Positions 42,618 through 55,300 of a stretch of 64,000 nucleotides of DNA are shown piece after piece. The stretch covers positions 105,837 to 169,836 of the forward strand of contig NZ_BMXS01000006.1 in assembly GCF_014651875.1 (NCBI RefSeq), written 5' to 3'. The translations under genes and the position numbers were made by a program. Each line of letters begins with the position of its first letter. The first letter of the stretch is position 1. The notes beneath the pieces were generated by a model, which was not told where the DNA came from, did no database searches, and was given only the letters and a program-made list of their open reading frames with translations. The stretch comes from Litchfieldella qijiaojingensis. GTDB taxonomy: Bacteria > Pseudomonadota > Gammaproteobacteria > Pseudomonadales > Halomonadaceae.

Positions 42618-43664
42618 CTACGCCTCGCCCAGGGCCAGGGCGATGGCGCGCTCGCCGACTTCCTCGCCGACATCCTCCTTCCAGGCCGTCCAGATGGCGT
42701 CGGCGCCTTCGTTGAAGGTGGCGATATCCTCATCGGAGGGCTCGATCACCTCCACGCCCTCGGCCTCGACCTGGGGCCAGTACTCGTTGGGATAGATGTC
42801 GTCGTTGCAGTGGCTGATGAAGTTCTCGTCGTACCACTGGGCGGCCCGCTCGAGGATCCCGCGGGTATCGTCGTCGAGGCGGTCCCAGCGGTCGCGGAGC
42901 ATGAACGGGGCCACCGTGAACGCCGTGGTCGGCAGCTTGTAGCAGGTGTCGAGCTGCTCGTGCAGGCTGCGGCCGATCACCGTCGAGATATTGAACACCC
43001 CGGCATCCACGGTGCCGCGTTGCAGGGCCATGTAGGTTTCCGAGGACGGGATGCGGGTGGCGCCGATGCCGTACTTCTCGAGGGCCAGCGTCGCCTCGTA
43101 GCTGACCACACGCACTTTTTTGCCCTGCAGGTCGGCGAGTGAGCGAATCAGGCTGCCCTCGGTGCTCCAGATGTACTCCGGCTCGAGGATGCCGCCGCCG
43201 GCCGTGGGCATGTAGAGGTTGTCCTCGGCGAGTTGCTCGTTGATCAGCTCGAGCAGCGGGCTGCCCATCGCCAGGCGCTCGGGATGGCGATAGAGCTCGC
43301 CAACCACCCCGGGCAGCCCGGTGATGCCGAGAATCGGCAGCGAGCGGGTGATATAGGAGGAGGTGTGGAACATGAAGTCGATGTTGCCGGCGCGCAGGGC
43401 GGGCAACTGCTCGTCGGCCTTGAGCAACTGGCCGGAGTCATGGAAGTCGACCGCGAGGGTATCGCCCCCGTTTTCCGCAAGGAAGTCGACGAAGCCTTGG
43501 GAACCGTAGGTCAAGGCCTTGTAGGAAGGGGGGAGGTAGGTGACGCCCACCAGGGTGTTGGCGGCCATGGCGCGCGGCGAGAACAGGCTGTGGCCGCCGA
43601 ACAGGGTGGCGCCGGCGGTGGCGAAGGTGCCGTATTTGAGCACTTGGCGACGGGTTAGGGTCAT
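42618..43664 (-). CDS. TRAP transporter substrate-binding protein (DctP family)
   Basis: The 348-residue protein starts at the ATG at 43664 after AGGAG and has a twin-arginine-like signal (TLTRRQVLKYGTFATAG). Mature features of DctP proteins are visible: LTYGSQGFVDFLAENGGDTL, LPALRAGNIDFMFHTSSYI, LADLQGKKVRVVSYEATLALEKYGIGATRIPSSETYMALQRGTVDAGVFN. It should bind the organic acid that this operon degrades. A small CAACCG-ttgc-CGGTTG hairpin (43713-43728) lies upstream in the gap to dctM. Confidence 0.9.
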   Translation of the reverse strand: MTLTRRQVLKYGTFATAGATLFGGHSLFSPRAMAANTLVGVTYLPPSYKALTYGSQGFVDFLAENGGDTLAVDFHDSGQLLKADEQLPALRAGNIDFMFHTSSYITRSLPILGITGLPGVVGELYRHPERLAMGSPLLELINEQLAEDNLYMPTAGGGILEPEYIWSTEGSLIRSLADLQGKKVRVVSYEATLALEKYGIGATRIPSSETYMALQRGTVDAGVFNISTVIGRSLHEQLDTCYKLPTTAFTVAPFMLRDRWDRLDDDTRGILERAAQWYDENFISHCNDDIYPNEYWPQVEAEGVEVIEPSDEDIATFNEGADAIWTAWKEDVGEEVGERAIALALGEA

Positions 43665-43740
43665 GATGATGTCTCCTGCTTGTTGTTGTGAGCGTGGATT
43701 CGATTGACGTTGCAACCGTTGCCGGTTGTCTTGCACCGGG

Positions 43741-45030
43741 CTACATCAGGCCCGGCAACCACAGGCTGAGGCTGGGGAAGAACACGAACAGCATCAGCAC
43801 GAGGAACTGGACGGCGACGAAGGGCAAGGCACTGCGGATGATTTCTTCCACCGAGAGTTCGGGACAGACGCCGCGCAGGGCATAGAGATTGAGCCCCACC
43901 GGCGGCGTGACCACGGCGATTTCCAGGTTGAGCACCATGACGATGCCGAACCACAGCGGGTCGTAGCCGAGTGCCTCGATCAGCGGCAGCAGCACCGGAG
44001 TGGTGACCACGATCAGTGACACGGCGTCGACGATCATGCCCAGCAGCACCAGCAGAAGCATCACTGCCAGCAGGATGGCCCAGGTGGGCAGGCCACTGGT
44101 GGTGAGCATCTCGGTCAGCAGTTGCGGCACGCGCACCATGTTCAGGTAGTCGCCGAAGATCTTGGCGCAGCCGATGATCAGCAGGATGGCACCGCTGATG
44201 CGCGCGGTGGAACCGAGGATCTCGACCATCTTGGCCCAGGTCAGGCTGCGGAAGATCACGGCGGCGATCAGGAAGGCGCCCATGGCGCCGATACCGGCGG
44301 CCTCGCTGGGCGTGGCAAAACCGGTATAGATCGAGCCGAGCACGGCCAGCACCAGCAGGGCGGCGTGCCAGATGTTGCCCAGGCTCTGCCAACGCTCGCG
44401 CCAGGTGAAGCGTTGCGTGGCCACCGGGGCTTCACCGGGATTGAGCAGCACACGGACAAAGATGAATAGCGACAGGGCAACGGCGAGCACGATGCCGGGC
44501 ACGATACCGCCGATGAACAGCTCGGCCACCGACACGCTGGAGACCGCGCCATAGATGATGAAGGGCACGCTGGGCGGGATCAGCATCGCCAGTGCCCCGG
44601 CGCTGACCACCGCACCGGCGGCCAGCGAGCGGCTGTAGCCACGCTCGAGCATCTGCGGCACGGCGATCGAGCCGACTGCGGCGACCCCCGCCAGGCTGAC
44701 GCCGGACACCGCGCCAAACATCGCCGAGGCGCCCACCGAGGAGATCGCCAGGCTGCCGCGCAGCCAGTTCAACCAGCGCACGGCAGCCTGGAACAGGCTG
44801 GAGCCCACCGGTGTTGCCCCCAGGAAGTTGCCCATCAGGATGAACAGCGGCAAGGCGATCAGTTCGAAACCGTTTAGCTGGCCGAACAGCGACGAGGGTG
44901 CAAAGAAGAACGCCAGTGAGCCGCGCGCCAGGTACAGGCCGATCAGTCCGGCTACGCCCAGCGCCAGGAAGATCGGCATGCCGAGCCCAATCATGCCGAC
45001 CAGCGCGATCACGACGAATACGGGTTCCAT
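43741..45030 (-). CDS. TRAP transporter large permease (DctM family)
   Basis: The 429-residue permease has the standard family length and motifs: GMIGLGMPIFLALGVAGLIG, SAMFGAVSGVSLAGVAAVGSIAVPQMLERGYSRSLAAG, AMLIPPSVPFIIYGAVSSVSVAELFIGGIVPG and GFATPSEAAGIGAMGAF. It imports substrate with a sodium gradient. It starts 12 nt after the CoA-transferase gene and so is second to third in the operon after gntR. Confidence 0.93.
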   Translation of the reverse strand: MEPVFVVIALVGMIGLGMPIFLALGVAGLIGLYLARGSLAFFFAPSSLFGQLNGFELIALPLFILMGNFLGATPVGSSLFQAAVRWLNWLRGSLAISSVGASAMFGAVSGVSLAGVAAVGSIAVPQMLERGYSRSLAAGAVVSAGALAMLIPPSVPFIIYGAVSSVSVAELFIGGIVPGIVLAVALSLFIFVRVLLNPGEAPVATQRFTWRERWQSLGNIWHAALLVLAVLGSIYTGFATPSEAAGIGAMGAFLIAAVIFRSLTWAKMVEILGSTARISGAILLIIGCAKIFGDYLNMVRVPQLLTEMLTTSGLPTWAILLAVMLLLVLLGMIVDAVSLIVVTTPVLLPLIEALGYDPLWFGIVMVLNLEIAVVTPPVGLNLYALRGVCPELSVEEIIRSALPFVAVQFLVLMLFVFFPSLSLWLPGLM

Positions 45031-45042
45031 GGTGGTGCCCCC

Positions 45043-46257
45043 CTAGATCACGTTGTCGCGGCGAAGCGTTTCGAGCGTGTCGCGGTCAAGGTCGAGCCAG
45101 TCGCCGAGAATGGCCTCGGTATGCTCGCCCAGCGCCGGCCCGACATGGCGGATTTGTCCCGGCGACTCCGTCAAACGTGGGAAGACGTTCTGCATGGGCA
45201 GCGGCTTGCCGTGGCGGTCGGGGACCTCGACGATCGATTCGCGGGCCTGGAAGTGGGGGTCGGCGAGCATGTCCGGGGCGCGATAGACCAGCCCAGCCGG
45301 CACCCCGGCCTCGGCCAGCCAGTCGACGATATCCTGGGCATCATGCTGGTGCGTCCAGGCGGCGATCAGGTCGTCGATGGCCTGCTGGTTCTCGCCGCGC
45401 GCGCGATGGGTGGCGAAGTCGGGATGTTCGGCCAGCTTGGGCTGACCCATGACCCGGCACAACCGCTGGAACACGCTATCCTGGTTAGCGCCGATGATCA
45501 CATCGCGGCCATCGCGGGTGGGATAGGCATTGGACGGCGCAATCCCTTTCAGGAAGCTGCCGCTGCGCTCGCGGATCTTGCCGGTGCGGGCATAATCCGG
45601 CACCAGACTCTCCATCATCGCCAGCACCGACTCGAAGATCGCGCTGTCTACCACTTGGCCGCGGCCGGTGCGTTCGCGGTGATGCAGCGCGACCAGGGCC
45701 CCCATGGCACCGTGCAGGCCGGCCAGGGTGTCACCCAGCGAGATGCCGACGCGTACCGGGGGGCGGTCGGGATAGCCGCTAATGTAACGCAGCCCTCCCA
45801 TGGCCTCGCACACCGAGGCGAAACCGGCGCGCGAGGCGTAGGGGCCGTCCTGGCCGAAGCCGGTGACGCGCACCATGATCAGGCCGGGATTGACCTTGGC
45901 CAGGTTGTCGTAGTCCAGTCCCCAGCGTTCCATGGTGCCGGGACGAAAGTTCTCGATCAGGATGTCGGCCTGGCCAGCCAGTTCGCGCAGGATGTCCTGG
46001 CCACGCGTCTGGCGCAGGTCCAGCGTCAGCGACTTCTTGTTGCGGGCGATGACGTTCCACCACAGCGGTTCGCCGCTGTCGTCGGCCTCGCCCCATTGGC
46101 GCATGGCGTCGCCCTTGCCGGGTGGCTCGATCTTGACGACCTCGGCGCCGAAATCGGCGAGGACTTGGCCGCAGTAGGGGCCGGCGATCAGCTGGCCGAG
46201 TTCGAGTACCTTGAGATCGGTGAGCGGTGTCTGGGGTGTGAGGGGGCTGTGGGACAT
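45043..46257 (-). CDS. Class III CoA-transferase (CaiB/BaiF family)
   Basis: The 404-residue enzyme has the family III CoA-transferase pattern: LKVLELGQLIAGPYCGQVLADFGAEVVKIEPPGKGD, LDLRQTRGQDILRELAGQADILIENFRPGTMERWGLDY with the catalytic Asp expected after this region, and GLHGAMGALVALHHRERTGRGQVVDSAIFESVLAMM. It would activate an acid with CoA taken from succinyl-CoA or acetyl-CoA. It is the first enzyme gene after the GntR regulator, and together with the lyase at 39192 defines a dicarboxylate degradation route. Confidence 0.92.
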   Translation of the reverse strand: MSHSPLTPQTPLTDLKVLELGQLIAGPYCGQVLADFGAEVVKIEPPGKGDAMRQWGEADDSGEPLWWNVIARNKKSLTLDLRQTRGQDILRELAGQADILIENFRPGTMERWGLDYDNLAKVNPGLIMVRVTGFGQDGPYASRAGFASVCEAMGGLRYISGYPDRPPVRVGISLGDTLAGLHGAMGALVALHHRERTGRGQVVDSAIFESVLAMMESLVPDYARTGKIRERSGSFLKGIAPSNAYPTRDGRDVIIGANQDSVFQRLCRVMGQPKLAEHPDFATHRARGENQQAIDDLIAAWTHQHDAQDIVDWLAEAGVPAGLVYRAPDMLADPHFQARESIVEVPDRHGKPLPMQNVFPRLTESPGQIRHVGPALGEHTEAILGDWLDLDRDTLETLRRDNVI

Positions 46258-46305
46258 TGTTGTTGTGCTTCCTCTGATAACGAAGGGTTCGCTGAGGCGC
46301 GGGAT

Positions 46306-47013
46306 TCAAGGCGCCGCGCCATCGGGCGCCGTGTCGGGGAACCTGACATGCAGCGCGCGGGCCGCGAGCAGGTGCGAGCGCATCACGTTTTCCGCCCAGG
46401 TAGGACTGCTGGCCTCGATCGCCTGCAGGATCTCGCGGTGGTGACGCATACTGCGGCGCAGGTGGTCGATATCGTAGTTGCCGAAGTTGCGCCGGATCAC
46501 CGAGGTTCTCACTACGCTGTCGAGCACCGCGATCAGTCGCTGGTTGTCGCTGGCCTGTACGAGCTCGCGGTGGAACTCATGGTTCAAGTTGGCGATTTCG
46601 TTGCGTGCCTCGGGATCGGCGACGACGCGCTCGGTGAGTTGCTCCATGCGCGTCGCCAGGCTATCGAGGTAGGCCAGGCGCGAGGTCTCCATGCGATGGC
46701 AGGCCAGGCCCACCGCCATGGGTTCCAGTACCAGACGCAACTCGAACACCTCGCGTGCGTCCTTTTCGGTCCAGGCCACGACTCGTGCGCCGTGATGGGG
46801 GATGGCCTCGAGCCAGCCTTCTGACACCAGCTCGCGAAGGGCCTCCCGTACCGGTGTGCGGCTGACGTTGAGCTCGCGCGCGACACTGGTCTCGCGGACA
46901 TATTCATGGGCCCGGTAATGGCCATCGATGATGCGCTGCTTGATGGCTTCGTGTACCTGGGAGGTGGCGGTTTTCGCCACGCCGTCGATGTCGGTGCGTC
47001 TGGCCTTGGCCAC
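46306..47013 (-). CDS. GntR-family regulator, FCD (FadR) subgroup
   Basis: The 235-residue protein has an N-terminal winged HTH (YVRETSVARELNVSRTPVREALRELVSEGWLEAIPHHGARVV) and a C-terminal all-helical FCD ligand domain (VFELRLVLEPMAVGLACH; NHEFHRELVQASDNQRLIAVLDSVV; HREILQAIEASSPTWAENVMRSHL) with the conserved metal-binding histidines. It leads the operon that contains the CoA-transferase, TRAP transporter and lyase genes. Two TTGCATRCAA palindromes lie upstream, fitting negative autoregulation relieved by the operon's acid substrate. Confidence 0.92.
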   Translation of the reverse strand: MAKARRTDIDGVAKTATSQVHEAIKQRIIDGHYRAHEYVRETSVARELNVSRTPVREALRELVSEGWLEAIPHHGARVVAWTEKDAREVFELRLVLEPMAVGLACHRMETSRLAYLDSLATRMEQLTERVVADPEARNEIANLNHEFHRELVQASDNQRLIAVLDSVVRTSVIRRNFGNYDIDHLRRSMRHHREILQAIEASSPTWAENVMRSHLLAARALHVRFPDTAPDGAAP

Positions 47014-47029
47014 AATGACTACCTCGAAG

Positions 47030-47102
47030 TTGCATACAATACCAACCCTAGGTCAGGTGATATCCATCTACAAACTAGACTTTCGGGTAGTGTTGCATGC
47101 AA
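47030..47102. promoter_or_regulatory. Two GntR-type operators upstream of the regulator
   Basis: TTGCATACAA (47030-47039) and TTGCATGCAA (47093-47102; a perfect palindrome) share the TTG-N4-CAA shape common for FCD-type GntR regulators. Their centres are 63 bp apart, six helical turns, which would allow looping. They sit 17 and 80 nt upstream of the gntR start. Confidence 0.65.
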
Positions 47103-47205
47103 TTTCTTGGGCAGAGGAGGCTGCTGGATCGGCACCGCCAACGCCCGGTGGGGTCAGCGCTTCAGCAAGGTGGACGGGGCTGTGTCGAGTTTGGCGATGA
47201 CGAAA

Positions 47206-48024
47206 TCAGTCGCGCATGCGGATCAGGCCCTCCTGGGCGGCCGAGGCGACCAGTTGACCTGCGCGATCGTAGATGCTGCCGCGGGCGAAGCCGCGGGCGC
47301 CGCCGGCCCAAGGGCTATCCATGTCGTAGAGCAGCCAGTCGTTGACGGTAACGTCCTGGTGGAACCACAGCGCATGGTCGAGGCTGGCGATCTGCAGCCG
47401 AGGGTCGCCGAACGCGATACCATGGGGTACTAGCGAGGTGGTCAACAGATTGAAATCGCTGCTGTAAGCCAGCAGGTAGCGATGCAGGGCCGGGTCGTCG
47501 GGCAGGTTGCCGGATAGCCTGAACCAAAGCCGCTTGCGCGGTGGCCTGTCGCTGCCATTGCCAGGGTCATCACCAAGGTGCAGGAACTCGATGGGGTGCC
47601 ACTCGAAACGTTGCACCTTGGCTCCCTTGGCGATCAGGCTGTCGGGATCGTCCTGATGGGGCATGGCGAGTTGGTGAGATAGACCCTCTTCCTCGCCATG
47701 GAAGGAAGCGCTGCAGAAGAAGATCGGCTTGCCCTTCTGGATGGCGGTAACGCGGCGGGTGGTGAAGCTGCCGCCGTCGCGCACGGTATCGACCTGGTAG
47801 ACGACTGGCCGCTTCGCGTCGCCAGGGCGCAGGAAATAGCCGTGCAGGGAGTGCACGCGACGTTCCGGGATAACCGTCTGGCTGGCTGCCGACAGTGCTT
47901 GGCCAAGCACCTGGCCGCCGAACAACTGCGGAAAGCCCAGATCCTGGCTCTGGCCTCGGAACAGGTTTTCCTCGATCATTTCCAGGCCCAGCAGGGCGAC
48001 TAGGTCATCCAGGGCTCGAGTCAT
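47206..48024 (-). CDS. tesB: Acyl-CoA thioesterase II
   Basis: The 272-residue enzyme has the double hot-dog layout of TesB. The N-terminal half holds FGGQVLGQALSAASQTV and VHSLHGYFLRPGDAKRPVVYQVDTVRDGGSFTTRRV; the C-terminal half holds SLDHALWFHQDVTVNDWLLYDMDSPWAGGARGFARGSIYDRAGQLVASAAQEGLIR. The catalytic Asp of SLDHA and the Thr/Gln partners of the family are in place. It hydrolyses medium and long acyl-CoA in the cytosol. It is divergent from tadA and separated from the gntR operator region by about 100 nt. Confidence 0.95.
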   Translation of the reverse strand: MTRALDDLVALLGLEMIEENLFRGQSQDLGFPQLFGGQVLGQALSAASQTVIPERRVHSLHGYFLRPGDAKRPVVYQVDTVRDGGSFTTRRVTAIQKGKPIFFCSASFHGEEEGLSHQLAMPHQDDPDSLIAKGAKVQRFEWHPIEFLHLGDDPGNGSDRPPRKRLWFRLSGNLPDDPALHRYLLAYSSDFNLLTTSLVPHGIAFGDPRLQIASLDHALWFHQDVTVNDWLLYDMDSPWAGGARGFARGSIYDRAGQLVASAAQEGLIRMRD

Positions 48025-48066
48025 GGCGCTATTCCTCTAGCAGTATAATGCTTCAGGAAACGCTGA

Positions 48067-50654
<2,588 letters not shown>

Positions 50655-50669
50655 GGCGCCGCCACTCTT

Positions 50670-52136
50670 CTAGAGAACCGGTGGGACGGTGTTGAAGATG
50701 CTATCGTCATCTGCATCGGGTTGACGTTGATTGAGCAGGAAGAACTGCTGCTGACTACGGTCAACGTAGTTGAGAATCTCATAATAGCGGCGGATGTTGC
50801 GCACATAGATCACCGGCTCGCCACCACGGGCATAGCCGTGGCGTGTCTTGCTGTACCATTCGCGATTCTGCAGCAGCGGCAGGGCTTCGCGAACATCGGC
50901 CCAGGCGTTGGGATCGCCGCCTCGCATCTCGGCGATCTTTCGAGCATCGTACAGGTGTCCCAGGCCGACATTGTACGCGGCCAGAGCCATCCATAGTCGG
51001 TCGGAGTCGTCGATATCCTCGGGCAGGCGTTCCATGATCTGGCGCAGATAGCGGGCCCCTCCGTCGATACTCTGGGCCGGGTCGAGTCGATTACCGATAT
51101 CCATTTCCCCGGCGGTGGCATTGGTCAGCATCATCAGGCCGCGTACGCCGGTGGGCGAGGTTGCCTTCGGGTTCCAGTGGGACTCCTGATAGCCCACTGC
51201 CGCCAGCAGTTTCCAGTCGAAGCCGGTATCGCGGGCCGCGCGAAGGAACAGGTCGGCATAGTCGGGCAATTTCTCATGCACGTGGTCGATGAAGATCCTG
51301 GCCCCGACGTACTCCAGGTAATCATCGTGGCCGAAATAGCGCTGTACCAGATCGTCCAAAGTACCATCGAGGCGCAACCTGTCCAGGAACCGATTGGTCT
51401 CCTCCAGCAACCCCAGTCCCTGGCTCGAGGGCAATGCCCAGGCCATGCTCAGCGGCTCACCGAGTTCCAAGCCATTTTCCACGCCGGGGAAGAACAGGCG
51501 GTTCAACTTGAACTGGTGAGCATACAGGACCGCAGCGTCCAGGCTGCCATTCTCCACACGCTGCAACAGGTCGGCGACTTCCAGGTCGGGTGTCTCCTTC
51601 CAGCTCAGCTCGGGCAACTCGGCTTGCAGTTCGCGCAGAATCAGGCCTGCACCGGATCCTTGTATTGCCGCTACATTGAGACCTACCAGGTCGGCCGGCT
51701 CGCGTAGTGGCGGCAGTCCGCGACGGTAGACCACCATCGGTTGCAGTTCGAGGATCGGGCGGCTGAAGTGCAGACCGGGAAGGGTCGGGTCCAGCGGTAG
51801 CGCCGCGGCGCCGATATCGCCTTCGCCGTTGCGCACGGCTTCGAGCACACCCGCGATGTTATGGCTGGCATCCATCGACAGGCTGACACCGAGATGGTCG
51901 GCGAAGCGCCGGATCAGTTCGTATTCGAAGCCGCTGGGGCCGTGGCGTCCTTCATAATAGGTGGTGGGGGTATTGCGCGTGAACACCGCGATGAAGTCCC
52001 GGCTGCGAATATCGTCCAGGTGCCGACCTTGGGAAGGTACCTGGCGGTTGGGGATGAGCGCCAGTACGAGTGCGGACAGCAGCAGGAGATACCACCGTCG
52101 ATAACGATTGAGGTGGCGAAAAAAGGCCTTGGACAT
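50670..52136 (-). CDS. mltF: Membrane-bound lytic murein transglycosylase F
   Basis: The 488-residue protein has an N-terminal membrane anchor ([16 protein letters not shown]), a periplasmic SBP_bac_3-like domain (about 45-270; [19 protein letters not shown]) and a C-terminal lysozyme-like SLT domain with catalytic glutamate in [28 protein letters not shown] and the [13 protein letters not shown] motif. It cleaves peptidoglycan glycan strands and forms 1,6-anhydro-muramyl ends. It is divergent from purL, the common gammaproteobacterial arrangement. Confidence 0.94.
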   Translation of the reverse strand: MSKAFFRHLNRYRRWYLLLLSALVLALIPNRQVPSQGRHLDDIRSRDFIAVFTRNTPTTYYEGRHGPSGFEYELIRRFADHLGVSLSMDASHNIAGVLEAVRNGEGDIGAAALPLDPTLPGLHFSRPILELQPMVVYRRGLPPLREPADLVGLNVAAIQGSGAGLILRELQAELPELSWKETPDLEVADLLQRVENGSLDAAVLYAHQFKLNRLFFPGVENGLELGEPLSMAWALPSSQGLGLLEETNRFLDRLRLDGTLDDLVQRYFGHDDYLEYVGARIFIDHVHEKLPDYADLFLRAARDTGFDWKLLAAVGYQESHWNPKATSPTGVRGLMMLTNATAGEMDIGNRLDPAQSIDGGARYLRQIMERLPEDIDDSDRLWMALAAYNVGLGHLYDARKIAEMRGGDPNAWADVREALPLLQNREWYSKTRHGYARGGEPVIYVRNIRRYYEILNYVDRSQQQFFLLNQRQPDADDDSIFNTVPPVL

Positions 52137-52303
52137 GAGCAATGTGCGATCACGATGAGACGATTCACCTTACCGGCCGCCGAGCACTCTGTCACCTCGT
52201 GTCGACCACGGATTTCGCCATGCCTACGCTTTCCAGTATCATGTGCGCTCATCGCCGCCGGCCGCGGCCCCCGTTTTTCGCTTTCTTCAGAGGCTCTATC
52301 GAC

Positions 52304-55300
52304 ATGCTCGAACTGCGAGGCGCGCCCGCCCTTTCCGCTTTCCGTCATGCCAAGCTGCTGGCCGCCCTGCGTGCGCATGTGCCCGAGGTCGAATCGCTGC
52401 ATGCCGAATATGCGCACTTCGTCGATCACGACGGCGAGCTGTCCGGCGATGACCGGGCAGTGCTCGAGCGCTTGCTTGACTATGGCGCCCACCAGGAGTC
52501 GGCACAGGGGAGTGCGAGCTCTCCGCGCGAGGGGCATTTATTCCTGGTGGTGCCACGTTTGGGAACGCTGTCACCTTGGTCGTCCAAGGCGACTGATATC
52601 GCCCGTAATTGCGGCCTGACCCGAGTTCGGCGATTGGAGCGAGGCATCGCCTATCGCGTCAAGCTCGCCGGCATGCTCTCGGAAGATGCCTTCAATTCCA
52701 TCGTTGGCGTTTTGCACGATCGTATGACGGAGTCCGTGCTGGCCAATGCCTCGGATGCCGCCAAGCTGTTCGCTCACCACGAGCCGGCGCCGCTGGGGCA
52801 GGTGGATATCCTCGAAGGCGGACGTGAGGCGCTGGCCAAGGCCAATGTCGAACTGGGGCTGGCGCTGGCCGAGGACGAAATAGACTACCTGTGTGACGCC
52901 TTCCAGGGGTTGGGGAGAAATCCGGCCGACGTTGAGTTGATGATGTTCGCCCAGGCCAACTCCGAGCATTGTCGCCACAAGATCTTCAACGCCGATTGGG
53001 TGATCGATGGCGAGTCCCGTGAGCGCTCGCTGTTCAAGATGATCAAGAACACCTACGAACACTCACCTGGCAAGATTCTCTCGGCCTATAGCGACAATGC
53101 CGCGGTAATCGAAGGCACTACGGCGGGACGCTTCTTCCCGGCCCCACTGGTCGGCAAGGAGGGTGAGAAAGCCGCCTATGGCACGCACCGCGAGCCGATC
53201 CATATCCTGATGAAGGTCGAGACCCACAACCACCCCACGGCGATCGCTCCCTATCCCGGTGCGGCCACTGGTGCCGGTGGCGAAATCCGCGACGAGGGGG
53301 CGACCGGTATCGGTGGCAAGCCCAAGGCCGGCCTGACCGGGTTCGCGGTTTCCAACCTGCGCATTCCCGAGTTCGTGCAGCCTTGGGAGGCATTCGACTA
53401 TGGCAAACCCGAGCGCATCAAGAGCGCGCTCGAGATCATGCTCGAAGGCCCGATCGGCGGGGCGGCCTTCAATAACGAGTTCGGCCGTCCCAACCTGTGC
53501 GGCTATTTCCGGAGTTACGAGCAGGATGCGGTGGGGCCGGGCGGCATCGAGCGACGCGGCTACCACAAGCCGATCATGATCGCCGGTGGCTATGGCAACA
53601 TCCGCGAGCGCCACGTTTCCAAGGGCGAGATTCCCGTCGGCGGCAAGCTGATCGTCATGGGCGGGCCGGCGATGCTGATCGGCCTGGGCGGCGGAGCGGC
53701 ATCCTCCATGGCCTCGGGCAGTTCCAGCGAAGACCTCGATTTCGCTTCGGTACAACGCGACAACGCTGAGATCGAGCGCCGCGCCCAGGAAGTCATTGAC
53801 CGCTGCTGGGCGTTGGGCGAGGCCAACCCGATCCGCTTCATCCATGACGTGGGGGCCGGTGGCCTGTCCAACGCCTTGCCCGAACTGGTCAAGGATGGCG
53901 AGCGTGGCGGGGTATTCGAGCTGCGCGCCGTACCCAACGCCGAGCCGGGCATGAGCCCACTGGAGATCTGGTGCAACGAGGCCCAGGAGCGCTACGTCCT
54001 GGCGGTGGCCCCGCAAGACCTCGACACCTTCGATGCCCTCTGCGCCCGCGAGCGCTGCCCGTACGCGGTGGTTGGCGAGGCCAGCGAGGCGCACCATCTC
54101 GAGGTTCGCGACGGTCACTTCAATACCCAGCCGGTGGACCTGCCGATGAGCGTGTTGTTTGGCAAGCCGCCCAAGATGCAGCGTGAGTTCCAGCGCCAGA
54201 CCCTCGACCTGCCTGGCGTAGCATTGGACAACCTCGACCTTCGCGAGGCTCTGGAACGGGTGCTGCGTCTTCCCACGGTGGCCTCGAAGAGCTTCCTGAT
54301 CACCATCGGTGACCGCTCCATCACCGGCCAGGTCGCCCGTGACCAGATGGTCGGCCCCTGGCAGGTGCCTGTGGCCGATGTCGCGGTGACCACGGCGAGC
54401 TTCGATACCCATGCCGGTGAAGCCATGGCGATGGGCGAGCGCCCGCCGGTGGCGCTGATCGACCCTGCGGCCAGCGCCCGCCTGGCGGTGGCCGAGGCTA
54501 TCACCAACCTGGCTGCGGCACCTATCGAGGCGCTTTCCGACATCAAGCTTTCCGCCAATTGGATGAGCGCCGCCGACCATGTCGGCGAGAACCAGGCACT
54601 GTATGACGCCGTGCATGCCGTCGGCATGGAACTCTGCCCGGCGCTTGGCATCGCCGTGCCGGTAGGCAAGGACTCGATGTCGATGCGTACCGCTTGGCAG
54701 GAGGACGAGGAAGAGAAGAGCATCACCGCACCGCTGTCACTGGTGATTACCGGCTTTGCCCCGGTCACTGACGCGTTGAAGACCCTGACGCCGCAGATCA
54801 ACCTGGAACAGGACGAGAGCGACCTGATCCTCATCGATCTGGGCGCCGGCCAGAATCGCCTGGGCGGCTCGGCGTTGGCCCAGGTTTATGGCCAGGTCGG
54901 CAACGAGTGCCCGGACCTTGACGATGCCGAGGATCTCAAGGCTTTCTTCGGCGTGATCCAGGGTCTCAATGCCGACGGCAAGCTGCTGGCCTACCATGAC
55001 CGCAGCGACGGTGGCCTGTTGGTGACGCTGCTGGAAATGGCTTTCGCCGCTCATGCTGGCCTCGAGATCAAACTCGACTGGTTGATCGACGAGCCTCACG
55101 AGGCGGTCAACGCGCTGTTTGCCGAGGAGCTGGGCGCGGTGATCCAGGTCAATCGCCGCGACACCGAGTTCGTACTGGCCCAGTTCGCTGCCGCCGGTAT
55201 CGACACTTGCGGCGTCATTGCCCGCCCGCGCTACGACGACCAGGTGCGCGTGACCCTGTTCGAGGAACCGCTGCTCGAGACCACCCGCCTGCTGACCCAG

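Noticed and set aside
41655..43142. 495-codon frame antisense to the aconitase-like and TRAP genes
   Set aside because: Antisense shadow; the sense genes have strong motifs and operon spacing.
45121..46824. 567-codon frame antisense to the CoA-transferase and gntR genes
   Set aside because: It spans two clear genes in antisense and has Gly/Ala/Val-rich shadow composition.
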